Part shown: positions 17,834 to 26,834 of the stretch, piece after piece
Position numbering within the stretch: position 1 is the first letter of the stretch
How the letters are laid out: every line of letters begins with the position of its first letter
NCBI GenBank assembly: GCA_001931535.1
Contig: CP016211.1
Span: 7,549,703 to 7,613,702, forward strand
Length of the DNA: 64,000 bases
DNA from: Minicystis rosea
GTDB taxonomy: Bacteria > Myxococcota_A > Polyangia > Polyangiales > Polyangiaceae
Direction: 5' to 3'
Notes under the pieces: model-generated
The model's database searches: none
The model's input: the letters and a program-made list of their open reading frames with translations, nothing else
What the model was told of the DNA's origin: nothing
Program-made: the position numbers and the translations under genes

Positions 17834-18660
17834 GCAACGCCAGCATCAAGACGGTCAAAGAGGTCGAGGCGCTCCGCGCCGCCTGCGAGATGGCAGCCGA
17901 AACGCTGCTCGCGGTGGGCGAGATGCTGCGCCCCGGCATCACGACCGAGGACATCAACCGCTTCGTCCACGACGATACCGTGCGTCGCGGCGGCTGGCCG
18001 GCCCCGCTCAACTACCACGGCTTCCCGAAGAGCGTGTGCACCTCGGTGAACGAGGTCGTCTGCCACGGCATCCCCGGCAGCCGCGTGCTCGAGCCGGGGG
18101 ACATCATCAACGTCGACGTGACCACGATTTACAACGGCTTCCACGGCGACACGTCGGCCACGTTCTACATCGGCACGCCCTCGGCCGAGGCCAAGCACGT
18201 GACCGAGGTCGCGCGCCGCTCGCTCGAGCTCGGCATCGCGGAGGTGCGCGACGGCGCCCGCCTCGGCGACATCGGCGCGGCCATCCAGGAGTTCGCCGAG
18301 GGCGAAGGCTGCTCGGTGGTGCGCGCCTTCGTCGGCCACGGGATCGGGCGGAAGTTCCACGAGGCGCCGCAGGTCTCGCACGTCGGCCAGCGCAACAAGG
18401 GCGACCGCATCCGCGCGGGCATGTGCTTCACCATCGAGCCGATGATCAATGTGGGTGGCTACGAGGTGGAGGTGCTCGCCGACAAGTGGACGGCGCTCAC
18501 CCTCGATCGCTCCCTCTCCGCGCAGTTCGAGCACACCATCGTGGTCACCAAGACGGGCTGCGAGGTGCTGACCCACCGGAAGCGGAAGCTCGCGAACAGC
18601 GAGATCTTCCCGAGCCTCTTCACCGCCAGCTCGCCGCAGGCGCTCCTCTCGACGCGCTGA
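17830..18660 (+). CDS. map: Type I methionine aminopeptidase
   Basis: Removes the initiator Met from nascent proteins. 276 residues. The expected metal ligands and catalytic residues are all present: His79 (VCHGIPG), Asp96 and Asp107 (NVDVTTIYNGFHGD), His170 (GHGIG), Glu203 (TIEPM) and Glu234 (QFEHT). It starts at TTG inside the stop of the upstream lipoprotein gene. This chromosomal form lacks the N-terminal zinc-finger extension. Confidence 0.95.
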   Translation: MSNASIKTVKEVEALRAACEMAAETLLAVGEMLRPGITTEDINRFVHDDTVRRGGWPAPLNYHGFPKSVCTSVNEVVCHGIPGSRVLEPGDIINVDVTTIYNGFHGDTSATFYIGTPSAEAKHVTEVARRSLELGIAEVRDGARLGDIGAAIQEFAEGEGCSVVRAFVGHGIGRKFHEAPQVSHVGQRNKGDRIRAGMCFTIEPMINVGGYEVEVLADKWTALTLDRSLSAQFEHTIVVTKTGCEVLTHRKRKLANSEIFPSLFTASSPQALLSTR

Positions 18661-18940
18661 GCTCCGTCGCGAGCCTCGCAACCCGCGAAGAACACTGCCG
18701 TCTTTCTCGCGCTCGCGAGCGGCGATGCCGGGCCGTCGGGCCGAGCCTCGCCCGCGATGGGGCCTGATTTCGAGGCCCTCGCGCGCCGCGATCGTTGCGC
18801 TCTCGCTGCACCTTCGCGCTCGCCGTGATTTGGACTGTGCGGTCCAACAGGATCGGCGCCCATTTGCGCATCGCTTGCGCTCCCGTCGGTGATCGCGCGC
18901 GCTGCTGCCCGCGAGCTTCGAGATGCGGTAGAAGCGGAGG

Positions 18941-20467
18941 ATGCCCCTGGACGACGCGTCGCGCGCTCGGATCGCGCCGTATGTCAGCAGCCTCTCGGAC
19001 GACGTCTTCGCCCTCTCCGGCTTGCCGGAGGAAGTCATCGCCGTCCTCTTCGCCTACTACTCGCGGAGCCGCGACGATCTGCGCACCAACCTGGCCCGGC
19101 TGCTCGCCGATCAGGAGCTCGACGTCGCCCCGGGCGTGGCCGGAAGGCCGGCGCTCCACTTGGCCACCGACAAGGCGCGCGCGTTCCACGAGAAGTGGGT
19201 CGTCGGTTACGGGCACGCGTCGGTCGCCGAGCACGCGGTGGTGCACCTCGCGATCGAGAACGTGAGCATCGTGGCCTCGAAGGTGATCGAGGACGCGCGG
19301 CTCGCCTCGTACACCGAGAAGAGCACGCGCTACGTCGTGTTCGATCAGAAGAGCTACGTCGAGCCGCCGGGCATGTCGCCGGCCGCGGCCGCGCGCTACC
19401 GCAGCATCGTCGAGGGGCTCTTCGGGGCGTACCTCGACCTCATGCCCCGCGTCACCGACGCGCTCCGCGCCCGCACGCCTCGCGCCGAGGGTACCTCCGA
19501 GGCAGCCTATGCGGCCGCGATCCGCGCGCAAGCCTGCGATCTCCTGCGCGGCCTGCTCCCGGCGGGGACGCGCACCAACCTCGGGCTCACGGCCAACGCG
19601 CGCGCGCTCGAAGGGCTGCTCACCAAGATGCTCTCGAGCCCGCTTCAAGAGTGCGTGTCGCTGGCCAAGGCCATGCTCGGCGCCTCGCTCCACGTGGCGC
19701 CCACGCTGGTGAAGTACGCAGCCGAGAACCCGTGGCGCAAGGGGCTCCAGCGATCGGTGGGCGACGTGCTCAAGCGCGTCTACACGCCGCCCGCCGTCGG
19801 CGCCACGTCGACGATGGTGCTCACCCAGCCGGTGCGCCTCGTGCGCTACGACAAGGACGCGTTGGAGCGCGTGGCCCTGGCGCTCAGCTACGAAGGCTCG
19901 GATGCGCACGCCCACGCGTCCGGCCTCATCGACGGGCTGCGCCACGCGACGCCGAGCGAGCTCGGCGAGATCATCAACGCGGCCTTCGCCACGCGCGGGC
20001 CGCACGATCCGGCGCCGCGCGCGCTCGAAGCTTCGACGATGACCTACGAGCTGATGCTCGATTTCGGCGCCTACCGCGATCTGCAGCGCCACCGCCTGCT
20101 CACGCCGGCGACGCAGCGCCTCGGCTGCCACCTCGGCTTCGAGACGCCCAGCGAGCTCTCCGATCTCGGCTTCTCCGACGCCTTCCACAACGCTCTCCTC
20201 GGGATGTACGAGAGCTGGACGAAGCTCGAAGCCGAGCACCCGCTCGAGGCGCAGTACGCCGTCCCGCTCGCCTACCGCGTGCGCACCCTGTGGACCTTGA
20301 GCCTGCGCGAGCTCTTCCACGTGGTGGAGCTGCGCTCGGCCAAGCAGGGCCACGCGAGCTACCGGCGCATCGCCCAAGGGATGTACCGCACGGCGACTTC
20401 GGTGATGCCTTGGCTGAAGGATCTGATTCGGGTGGATCTCAACAGCTACGCGCTGGCGAGAGGCTGA
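18941..20467 (+). CDS. Tandem ThyX-like protein (FAD-dependent thymidylate synthase family)
   Basis: 508 residues, about twice the length of canonical ThyX (~220-250), and made of two ThyX-like halves. The N-terminal half has YGHASVAEHAVVHLAIENVS and then DARLASYTEKSTRY (about 120-133), where the first RHR of the ThyX motif is replaced. The C-terminal half has YRDLQRHRLLTPATQRL (about 376-392), keeping RHR but with Thr at the usual Ser positions, and SLRELFHVVELRS, which matches the ThyX C-terminal helix. Canonical ThyX makes dTMP from dUMP using FAD, NADPH and methylene-THF. A fused pseudo-dimer could complement motifs between halves. Activity is likely but not shown. Confidence 0.8.
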   Translation: MPLDDASRARIAPYVSSLSDDVFALSGLPEEVIAVLFAYYSRSRDDLRTNLARLLADQELDVAPGVAGRPALHLATDKARAFHEKWVVGYGHASVAEHAVVHLAIENVSIVASKVIEDARLASYTEKSTRYVVFDQKSYVEPPGMSPAAAARYRSIVEGLFGAYLDLMPRVTDALRARTPRAEGTSEAAYAAAIRAQACDLLRGLLPAGTRTNLGLTANARALEGLLTKMLSSPLQECVSLAKAMLGASLHVAPTLVKYAAENPWRKGLQRSVGDVLKRVYTPPAVGATSTMVLTQPVRLVRYDKDALERVALALSYEGSDAHAHASGLIDGLRHATPSELGEIINAAFATRGPHDPAPRALEASTMTYELMLDFGAYRDLQRHRLLTPATQRLGCHLGFETPSELSDLGFSDAFHNALLGMYESWTKLEAEHPLEAQYAVPLAYRVRTLWTLSLRELFHVVELRSAKQGHASYRRIAQGMYRTATSVMPWLKDLIRVDLNSYALARG

Positions 20468-20580
20468 GAGCAGATTCGATATCTGCTCTCCCGCTGGAGT
20501 CGTTGCGATGCGAGATGCTCCGTCTCGCATCGTAAACCACTGGCGAGGGGCTGAGCGCAGATTCGATATCTGCTCTCCCG
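20453..20580. repeat. 41-bp direct duplication with three hairpins after thyX-like gene
   Basis: A 41-bp unit (20453-20493) covering the last codons and stop of the ThyX-like gene recurs at 20540-20580 with two differences. Each copy holds the hairpin GAGAGCAGAT-TCGAT-ATCTGCTCTC (one mismatch in the second). Between them is another perfect 10-bp hairpin, CGATGCGAGA and complement (20506-20532). It probably acts as a compound terminator created by local duplication. Confidence 0.7.
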
Positions 20581-20663
20581 ATTGAGCCATCGCGAACATC
20601 GATTGAAGTCGTCGTCGGGTTGAATCGAGCGCGGGTGAGGCCGGCGATTCGCTCGGACAAAAG

Positions 20664-20698
20664 GAAACCGGCCGACGATCCTGTCGCCGGCCGGTTTC
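20664..20698. terminator. Hairpin terminator for the lipoprotein gene
   Basis: GAAACCGGCCG pairs with CGGCCGGTTTC (11 bp), extended by 3 bp after one mismatch, with a 5-base loop. It is flanked by an A-rich side and a T-rich side and is followed by a further 8-bp hairpin (20702-20723). It serves the minus-strand gene ending at 20736 and may stop the ThyX-like transcript too. Confidence 0.7.
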
Positions 20699-20735
20699 GT
20701 TCGCTCGAGCTCGGTCTCGAGCGGTGCTCAGCGCC

Positions 20736-21485
20736 TCAGGGCGTGTAGCAGGTGCCGCCCGACGGCGGGGTCGCCGGGGAGTCGCACGACGCGATCTCCT
20801 GGTTCGCGCCCGTGCAGACGCCGACGCCGCTCGGCATCGCCGACATGTCGCACTTGCCCGTGCCGCAGTCCTCGTCGGTGCAGCAGTACGCCGTGCACTT
20901 GCCGCCGTTCGCGTCCTCGGCGCAGTGCGTGCCGGCCTTGCAGTAGGGGCCGGCGCTGCCGTTCGAGCACGCCGCGCAGAGAGCAGCGTCGTTCGTCGGC
21001 GGGAAGCAGACGAAGACACCGCTGCTGTTCAGGTCGCAGGCCTCGCCGCCTGCGGCGTTGCAGCCCTCGTTCGTGACGGGGTTGCAGGAGGACTTGGGCG
21101 TGCACGGGTCACTGCAGCTCGTGCTGGCGCAGGTCGTGTAGCCCTCGTAGGCGGCGTTGCCGTCACAGGTCGCGGGATCGACGTTGCCGGTGGCGCAGTC
21201 GAGGCAGTCCTGATCGTTGCCGCAGGCTTCCAACTCCTTGCAGCAGGAGGCCACGAGGCAGTCGCCGCACGCGCCGGACTGGACGAGATCGGAGCAGCTC
21301 GTCGTCGTGCCCGTCCCCGTGCTGGTGGTGACGCTGGAGCTCGAGGAGCTCGAGGTCGACGAGCTGGTGGTCGGCGCGGTGCCGCCCGCGCCGCCCGTAT
21401 CACCACCTCCGCCGCCGCAGGCGCCGGAGGCGAAAGCGAAGCTCACGAGGCCGCCGGTCAAAAGAATCCACGCGTAGTTCTTCAT
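20736..21485 (-). CDS. Cys-rich lipoprotein
   Basis: 249 residues. A lipoprotein signal (MKNYAWILLTGGLVSF, lipobox ASGAC) is followed by a Gly patch, a Thr/Ser-rich linker, and about 180 residues with some 30 cysteines. Repeats include CSDLVQSGACGDCLVASCC and CCTDEDCGTGKCD. This is a common myxobacterial surface lipoprotein design, likely disulfide-rich. The function is unknown. Confidence 0.85.
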   Translation of the reverse strand: MKNYAWILLTGGLVSFAFASGACGGGGGDTGGAGGTAPTTSSSTSSSSSSSVTTSTGTGTTTSCSDLVQSGACGDCLVASCCKELEACGNDQDCLDCATGNVDPATCDGNAAYEGYTTCASTSCSDPCTPKSSCNPVTNEGCNAAGGEACDLNSSGVFVCFPPTNDAALCAACSNGSAGPYCKAGTHCAEDANGGKCTAYCCTDEDCGTGKCDMSAMPSGVGVCTGANQEIASCDSPATPPSGGTCYTP

Positions 21486-21676
21486 GGTGATGCTCGTCGC
21501 TCTCCCGCTGTCGCGTCTATAAAAGTCCCAGGGACAAGTCGGAGCGGGAGCTTCAGCTCGCTCGCCCCATGTTCACTTTCCTGACATATCAGCCCCGGGA
21601 CCCCTCTGAATAGGCCCAAACGCCGACTCGATATGTGTCGGTATGATTTTTGGGTGCCGCCGCACGGGCGTCGCCA

Positions 21677-23374
21677 TCACGGACGCGCGGCGCGAATCAG
21701 CTCCGTTGCAGCCTTGATCGCGGCGCCTGTCACCTTCGCCCCAGCGAGCATGCGCGCCACTTCGGCGACACGCTCCTTCGGCTCGAGGCGCGCGACGCGG
21801 CTCCGCGTGAGACCGTTGGACTCGTGTTTCGAGACGACGAAATGCGCGTCACCGAAGGCGGCGATGGGCGCGAGGTGCGTGATGCACAAGACCTGATGAT
21901 GACGGGCGACGTCGGCGATCGCGCGGCCGATGCGATCGGCCACCGCGCCGCCGACGCCGGTGTCGACCTCGTCGAAGACATAGAGGCCCGCGGGGCCGCA
22001 TTCGGCGAGCGATCGTTTGAGGGCCAACAAGGCGCGCGAGAGCTCGCCGCCCGAAGCGATGCGCCGCAACGGACGAGGGTCGATGCCCTTGTTGGGCGAG
22101 ATGAGGAACTCGACGCGATCGATGCCGTCGTGACCGAGGCGCGCGCCGTCGACGGCGAGCTCGGACTTGTCGCCGCCGAGCGGGGCGACGTCGACCACCA
22201 CGCGGGCGCCGCCCATGCCCAGATCGACGAGCTCGGAAGAGATGGTGAGGCCCAGCTTCTCCGCGGCCTTGCGGCGCTTCTTCGAGAGCTCGCGCGCGCG
22301 CTCGGCGGCGACCGCGAGCAGAGCCTCGCGCTCGCGCTCGAGCTCCGCCACGCGGCTCTCGGCGTTGGCGATGGCATCGAGATCGGCGGCGAGACGCTCG
22401 CGCGTGGCGAGGACGTCCTCGATGGTGGGGCCATGCTGGCGGAGCAGGCCCTCGAGGCGATAGAGGCGCTCCTCGACCTCGGAGAGGCGCGCGGGATCGG
22501 CCTCGGCGCGCTCGGCATAACGGCCGATGTCGCGGGCCACGTCGGAGAGCGAAGACCAGCAATCGTCGAGCGCTTGGGCCGGCGCTTCGAGCGCGGGATC
22601 GAGCGCCGAGGCTTTGCGCAGCTCCATCGCGAGGCGGGCGACCTCGTCGCAGAGGGCGTCCTCGCCTTGATCGAGGCGCGTCGAGACGTGGCGCGAGACC
22701 TCGAGCAAGCGGCCGGCATGACGCAGGCGGTTGCGCTCGACCTGCAGCTCCTCCACCTCGCCCGGCTTGGGCGCGAGCTGATCGATGGCTTGGAGCTGGA
22801 ACGAGAGGAACGCTTCGCGCTCGCCGCGGCCGCGCTCGGCGTCGCGCGCGGCGCGGATCTTCGACACGATCTCTTCGAGACCGGTGACGAGGCCGGAGAG
22901 CTCGGCGCGCTGATCGACGAGGCGCGCGAAGCGATCGAGGTAGCCGAGGTGCGTCGAAGGCTCGGTGAGCGCGACGCTCTCGTGCTGCGAGGCTACGTCG
23001 GCGAGCTCGGGCGCGAGGTTCACGAGCTCGCCCGCGGTGCACAGGCGGCCGTTGAGGTAAGCGCGCGATCGGCCGCTCTGCTGCACCACGCGGCGGACGA
23101 CGAGCTCACCGCCGTTGGCGATGCCGGCCGCATCGAGCTGCGCGAGGAGCCGATCCGACCCACGCACGTCGAAGAGGGCCTCGATCTCGGCCTCCTCGGC
23201 GCCGGGCCGGACCTGCTCCGCGTTGGCGCGGCCGCCGAGCACGAGCGACAGCGCGCCCACGACGATCGACTTGCCAGCGCCCGTCTCTCCGGTGAGCACA
23301 TTGAAGCCGGGTGAGAGCTCCACTTCGAGCTCGTCGATGAGAATGAAGTTCTTGATCCGAAGCGCGACCAGCAC
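21677..23374 (-). CDS. recN: DNA repair protein RecN
   Basis: SMC-like ATPase that helps repair double-strand breaks by tethering DNA. 565 residues, the usual length. The N-terminal Walker A is GETGAGKS (29-36), central coiled-coil segments cover about 150-370, the signature ASGGELSRALLALK is near 430, and the Walker B/D-loop YVFDEVDTGVGG is near 465. The start is GTG, giving VLVALRIKNFILID, the expected RecN N-terminus. It stands alone, next to the zinc-ribbon protein on the same strand. Confidence 0.95.
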   Translation of the reverse strand: MLVALRIKNFILIDELEVELSPGFNVLTGETGAGKSIVVGALSLVLGGRANAEQVRPGAEEAEIEALFDVRGSDRLLAQLDAAGIANGGELVVRRVVQQSGRSRAYLNGRLCTAGELVNLAPELADVASQHESVALTEPSTHLGYLDRFARLVDQRAELSGLVTGLEEIVSKIRAARDAERGRGEREAFLSFQLQAIDQLAPKPGEVEELQVERNRLRHAGRLLEVSRHVSTRLDQGEDALCDEVARLAMELRKASALDPALEAPAQALDDCWSSLSDVARDIGRYAERAEADPARLSEVEERLYRLEGLLRQHGPTIEDVLATRERLAADLDAIANAESRVAELEREREALLAVAAERARELSKKRRKAAEKLGLTISSELVDLGMGGARVVVDVAPLGGDKSELAVDGARLGHDGIDRVEFLISPNKGIDPRPLRRIASGGELSRALLALKRSLAECGPAGLYVFDEVDTGVGGAVADRIGRAIADVARHHQVLCITHLAPIAAFGDAHFVVSKHESNGLTRSRVARLEPKERVAEVARMLAGAKVTGAAIKAATELIRAARP

Positions 23375-23467
23375 GGGACGCGCAGCATAGGGAACTAACG
23401 TTCACCTGTCGACGCCCGGCCGGTCACGAGGCGCGGGGGGAACCGAAAGAGCGGACGGGCGAGCGGG

Positions 23468-25798
23468 TCACCGCACCGAAACGTCTTTGGTGATGGTCAC
23501 CGAATCGCCGGAGAAGGCCGGGACCGTGATGCTCCGGAAGGCCCGGGCGATGCAGCTCCCGGTCGGCGTCCCCGAAAAGGACGAGCCCACGAGCTTCGAC
23601 GACGTGACCCGCCCCGAGGGCGCGAACGTGACGCTGACGCGCGCGCCGCCGGCAGGATCGTCGGCTTGCTTGCACGAAGCGGCCATCGATGCGGCAGCCG
23701 CGAGCGCCGATTTGGCGGCGGCCCGATCGAACTCGGCCCCGCCGGCCGGCGGCGGAGGCAGCGCCACCGGCGGAGGCGCGGCCACGGCAGGCGCCGTGGC
23801 AGCCGGCGGGCGCTCCTTCGAGGGGCGCGCCGTTTCGATCGGACGCACGGGCGGCGACGCGACCGGTGGATTCACCGTCTCGACGGCGCGCGCGGGCGTG
23901 ACCTCGGCTTGAGACGAGGCCGTGCTCCGCGGCGGAGCGGGCGTGATCACCGCGCTCGTGGCCCCACGTGCATCATCGCGCTTCGTCGTCGCTTCCTCGA
24001 AGCGGGCCGCTCCAAACCCGATCGCAGCCGCGCCGGCCACGATCCCCACGCCCCACGCGAGCAAGCTCCCTCGCCCCGAGGTCTCGGCTCCTCCCGAGAC
24101 CATGGCCCCGACCGCGGCCGCGCGCTGCGTGCGTCGTGTGATCGGCGCGTCGTTGGCGGCCTGCGCGAGCGGCGGCGGCGGCGGCCGCGAGGAGAGCGAC
24201 ACGCGATCGGCCCGCAGCACCGGCGCGAACGAGATCGGGCTCAGATCTTCTTCGATCGGAATGAGCGGCTCGATGGGCGCCTGCGGCTCGACATTGGCAA
24301 AGAGCCCGCTCTTGAGGATGAAGAGGTCCGAGGTCCGCGGGCGCGACGGATCGCTGGGCGGCGCGATCAAAGCCTTGAGATCCGCGCGCCCCGAGCTCGG
24401 CGGCGGGAACGACTCGGCGTGCGTCGCCCGGCCCTTCCTGCTCGGCGGGCTCGAATCATCGACCCGAAAGAAGCTCGGTTTGTCCGACTCCGGCGCGCTC
24501 CCCTTCGAGCTCGGCGCGAGATCCGAGGAAGGCTCGTCGAGGTTCTCGTCCTGCTTCGCCGGTGCAGGCTTCGATGAAGGCGTCGGCTCTGCGAACGTCT
24601 CGTCCTTCTTCGCTACCGGCGCAGGCTTCGGTGAGAGCGTCGGCTCGGCAGGTGCCTCAATCCTCTTCTTCGCCACCGATGCAGGCTTCGATGAAGGCGT
24701 TGGCTCTGCGAGAGTCTCGTCCTTCTTCGCTACCGGCGCAGGCTTCGGTGAAAGCGCCGGTGCTGCGAGCTTCTCATCCTTCTTCGCTACCGGTGCATGC
24801 TTCGGCAAAGGCGTCGCCTCGACAGCCTTCTCGTCCTTCTTCGCCACCGGCGCAGGCTTCGGTGAAAGCGCCGGCGCTGCGAGCTTCTCTTCCTTCTTCG
24901 CCACCGGCGCAGGCTTCGGTGAAAGCGCCGGCGCTGCGAGCTTCTCTTCCTTCTTCGCCGCCGGCACAGGCTTCGGTGAAAGCGTCGGCGCTGCGAGCTT
25001 CTCTTCCTTCTTCGCCGCCGATACAGGCTTCGGTGAAGGTGTCGCCTCGGTAGGCTTCGCGTCTTTCGCGATCGATGCAACCTTCGAAGGAGCCGCGCCC
25101 TTCGTCGCGGGGCTCGGCGTCGACGCTACGGTCTCACTCTTCGCGACGGGGATCCCCTTCGGCGAAGCCGCGCCGCTCTTCGCTGCCGCTGCGGGCGGCA
25201 CGATCGCCGATGCATCCTTCGCCGCTGGCCGCGGAGCCTCTTGCACGCTGCGCGGAGACCTCGGCTTGAGGTTGCTCGCAGCAGCGCGCAGGCCGTTGTC
25301 GGGCGCGCCCTTCCACACCGGAGGCGCGGCCGCGGGGCCGAGCACGCGACCGAGATCCTGCAGGCTCACGGGGTCGGCATCGCTGGCGAGCTCGCTGAGC
25401 GACAGCTCTTCACCGCGCGTCGACAGGGGCGATGGATCGGGCGGAGGCAGCACCGAGATCGGCCGTCCCGATCGCACGAAACCGCCGTCGAGCACCTGCG
25501 CCGCCGGCTCGGGCGAGGGGCCCTCGGAGCGGGCCTTGGGGCTCTCGACGATGTCGAGCTCGTCCATCGACATGGGGTCCGACGCGCTCGCCCCGGGCGC
25601 ATCGAACCACCCGTCGTCAAACGTATCCTTCGCTGTGCGACGGCCCAAGCTGATGTCGGGCAGCTTCGGCCTGGCGCGACGCACCGGCGGCGTGACACCG
25701 GCGGTGCTGCACGAGGCGCAGAGCGGAGTCCCCGGAGCGGCCGAGGAAGCCGGGTCGATTTCGAAGAGCGACCGACACGAAGGACAAGCGACTCTCAT
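23468..25798 (-). CDS. Zinc-ribbon protein with disordered repeats, TM helix and TonB-like C-terminus
   Basis: 776 residues. The N-terminus is an MJ0042-type zinc ribbon (MRVACPSCRSLFEID...LCASC). A long disordered region follows, including about nine copies of a ~19-residue Ala/Pro/Lys unit (LSPKPAPVAKKDEKLAAPA; 57-nt period, about 24545-25065). A transmembrane helix lies near residue 590 (LLAWGVGIVAGAAAIGFGAA). The C-terminal ~85 residues contain CKQADDPAGGARVSVTFAPSG and an ARAFRSITVPAFSG segment, a TonB/AgmX-like domain widespread in myxobacteria, where related proteins serve gliding or envelope machinery. The start MRVACPSC was chosen because the zinc ribbon begins there. The specific role is not known. 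Confidence 0.85.
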   Translation of the reverse strand: MRVACPSCRSLFEIDPASSAAPGTPLCASCSTAGVTPPVRRARPKLPDISLGRRTAKDTFDDGWFDAPGASASDPMSMDELDIVESPKARSEGPSPEPAAQVLDGGFVRSGRPISVLPPPDPSPLSTRGEELSLSELASDADPVSLQDLGRVLGPAAAPPVWKGAPDNGLRAAASNLKPRSPRSVQEAPRPAAKDASAIVPPAAAAKSGAASPKGIPVAKSETVASTPSPATKGAAPSKVASIAKDAKPTEATPSPKPVSAAKKEEKLAAPTLSPKPVPAAKKEEKLAAPALSPKPAPVAKKEEKLAAPALSPKPAPVAKKDEKAVEATPLPKHAPVAKKDEKLAAPALSPKPAPVAKKDETLAEPTPSSKPASVAKKRIEAPAEPTLSPKPAPVAKKDETFAEPTPSSKPAPAKQDENLDEPSSDLAPSSKGSAPESDKPSFFRVDDSSPPSRKGRATHAESFPPPSSGRADLKALIAPPSDPSRPRTSDLFILKSGLFANVEPQAPIEPLIPIEEDLSPISFAPVLRADRVSLSSRPPPPPLAQAANDAPITRRTQRAAAVGAMVSGGAETSGRGSLLAWGVGIVAGAAAIGFGAARFEEATTKRDDARGATSAVITPAPPRSTASSQAEVTPARAVETVNPPVASPPVRPIETARPSKERPPAATAPAVAAPPPVALPPPPAGGAEFDRAAAKSALAAAASMAASCKQADDPAGGARVSVTFAPSGRVTSSKLVGSSFSGTPTGSCIARAFRSITVPAFSGDSVTITKDVSVR

Positions 25799-25879
25799 CG
25801 ACGCCGTGGACTTTCGCCCATGCACGGGGCCCGCGCAACGTGGGGAGCACGAGTATGACAGAGGTCCATCGTGCTGCCA

Positions 25880-26665
25880 TCAGGGGCGAGGCCCGATCGA
25901 GAGCCATTCTCGTTGAAGCCAATCCAACGAGACCTTCGACGCCCGGAGGGCGGCGTCGATCGCGCGCACGGCCGGATCCGGCGCCAGCGCCGAACCCGCG
26001 TGGGCCCGTGCGAACAGCACCCAATTCGACAGCTCGTAGTGATGGAGGAGCGCGCCGAAGCGATGGTCGTCGAACCGCGCCAGCGCGGCCGCGGCCTCTT
26101 CGACACTGCTCGCGGCCACGAGCGTCGTGCACGCGTCGAAGAGGAGCGCACGCAGGTCCTCGAAGGAGCGCTCGGGATCGCCCGCGATCTCTTGAAGCAA
26201 CGCCTCGAAGCGATCGTCGTCGAGGCCCGCGGCCGCCGCGACCTCGGCCATCGCGGGCACTTGCGTCTCGAGGAACTGGGCGTCCGGCGCGTGCCCGAGC
26301 AGGCGGCCCACGAGGTACAAATCGAAGGCGCTCGCGATCGCCTCGCCGAAGAACAGCGCATCCGCGCTCGTCGCGGAGCCCGCGCGCACCAGCGCCCGGC
26401 GTGCCAGGTGGTGCCAGGCGACGTGGGTCACAACATCGGCGGGAATGGTCGCGGACGCGAGGACGTCGCCTTGCTCGCCGGGATCCCAGAACGTCAGGTT
26501 CAAGAACACGACGCGATCCCACGAAGCGCTCTCGCCCTCCGGAACACGGAAGCGGTAGCCGTCGCGCCGGAGCGCCTGCTTCAGCTCGTCGTAGAGGGCG
26601 ACGTGGCGAAACGAACGCTCGTCCTCGATGTGGAGGTCGTCCAGACTCAGGCTTCGGAAACGCAC
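25880..26665 (-). CDS. Hypothetical protein
   Basis: About 261 residues from a GTG start reading VRFRSLSLDDLHIEDER. I do not recognise the family. Visible points: WDRVVFLNLTFWDP, then THVAWHHLARRAL (His-rich, near residue 105) and a helical second half rich in Ala and acidic residues. A FGEAIASAFDLYLVGRLLGHA segment could line a buried site. With the His residues this hints at a metal-bound helical protein, but no defined motif is complete. Longer starts reach 26986 but would run into the divergent lipoprotein gene and have poor composition. No signal peptide. Confidence 0.7.
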   Translation of the reverse strand: MRFRSLSLDDLHIEDERSFRHVALYDELKQALRRDGYRFRVPEGESASWDRVVFLNLTFWDPGEQGDVLASATIPADVVTHVAWHHLARRALVRAGSATSADALFFGEAIASAFDLYLVGRLLGHAPDAQFLETQVPAMAEVAAAAGLDDDRFEALLQEIAGDPERSFEDLRALLFDACTTLVAASSVEEAAAALARFDDHRFGALLHHYELSNWVLFARAHAGSALAPDPAVRAIDAALRASKVSLDWLQREWLSIGPRP

Positions 26666-26834
26666 GCCGCGCAACGTACCACCCCCGGGGCGTGTGGGTG
26701 CCAGAGCGATCGTCGGGCCGACGGGCGGACGATCTTGCAAGTGACGCAGGCTAAGGCATGATGCGCCCCCGTCCGGGGCGCCTGGCAGGCAATTCGCCGC
26801 GCCCGCACGGATTGTCGTCGAGGAGGCACTTGGA

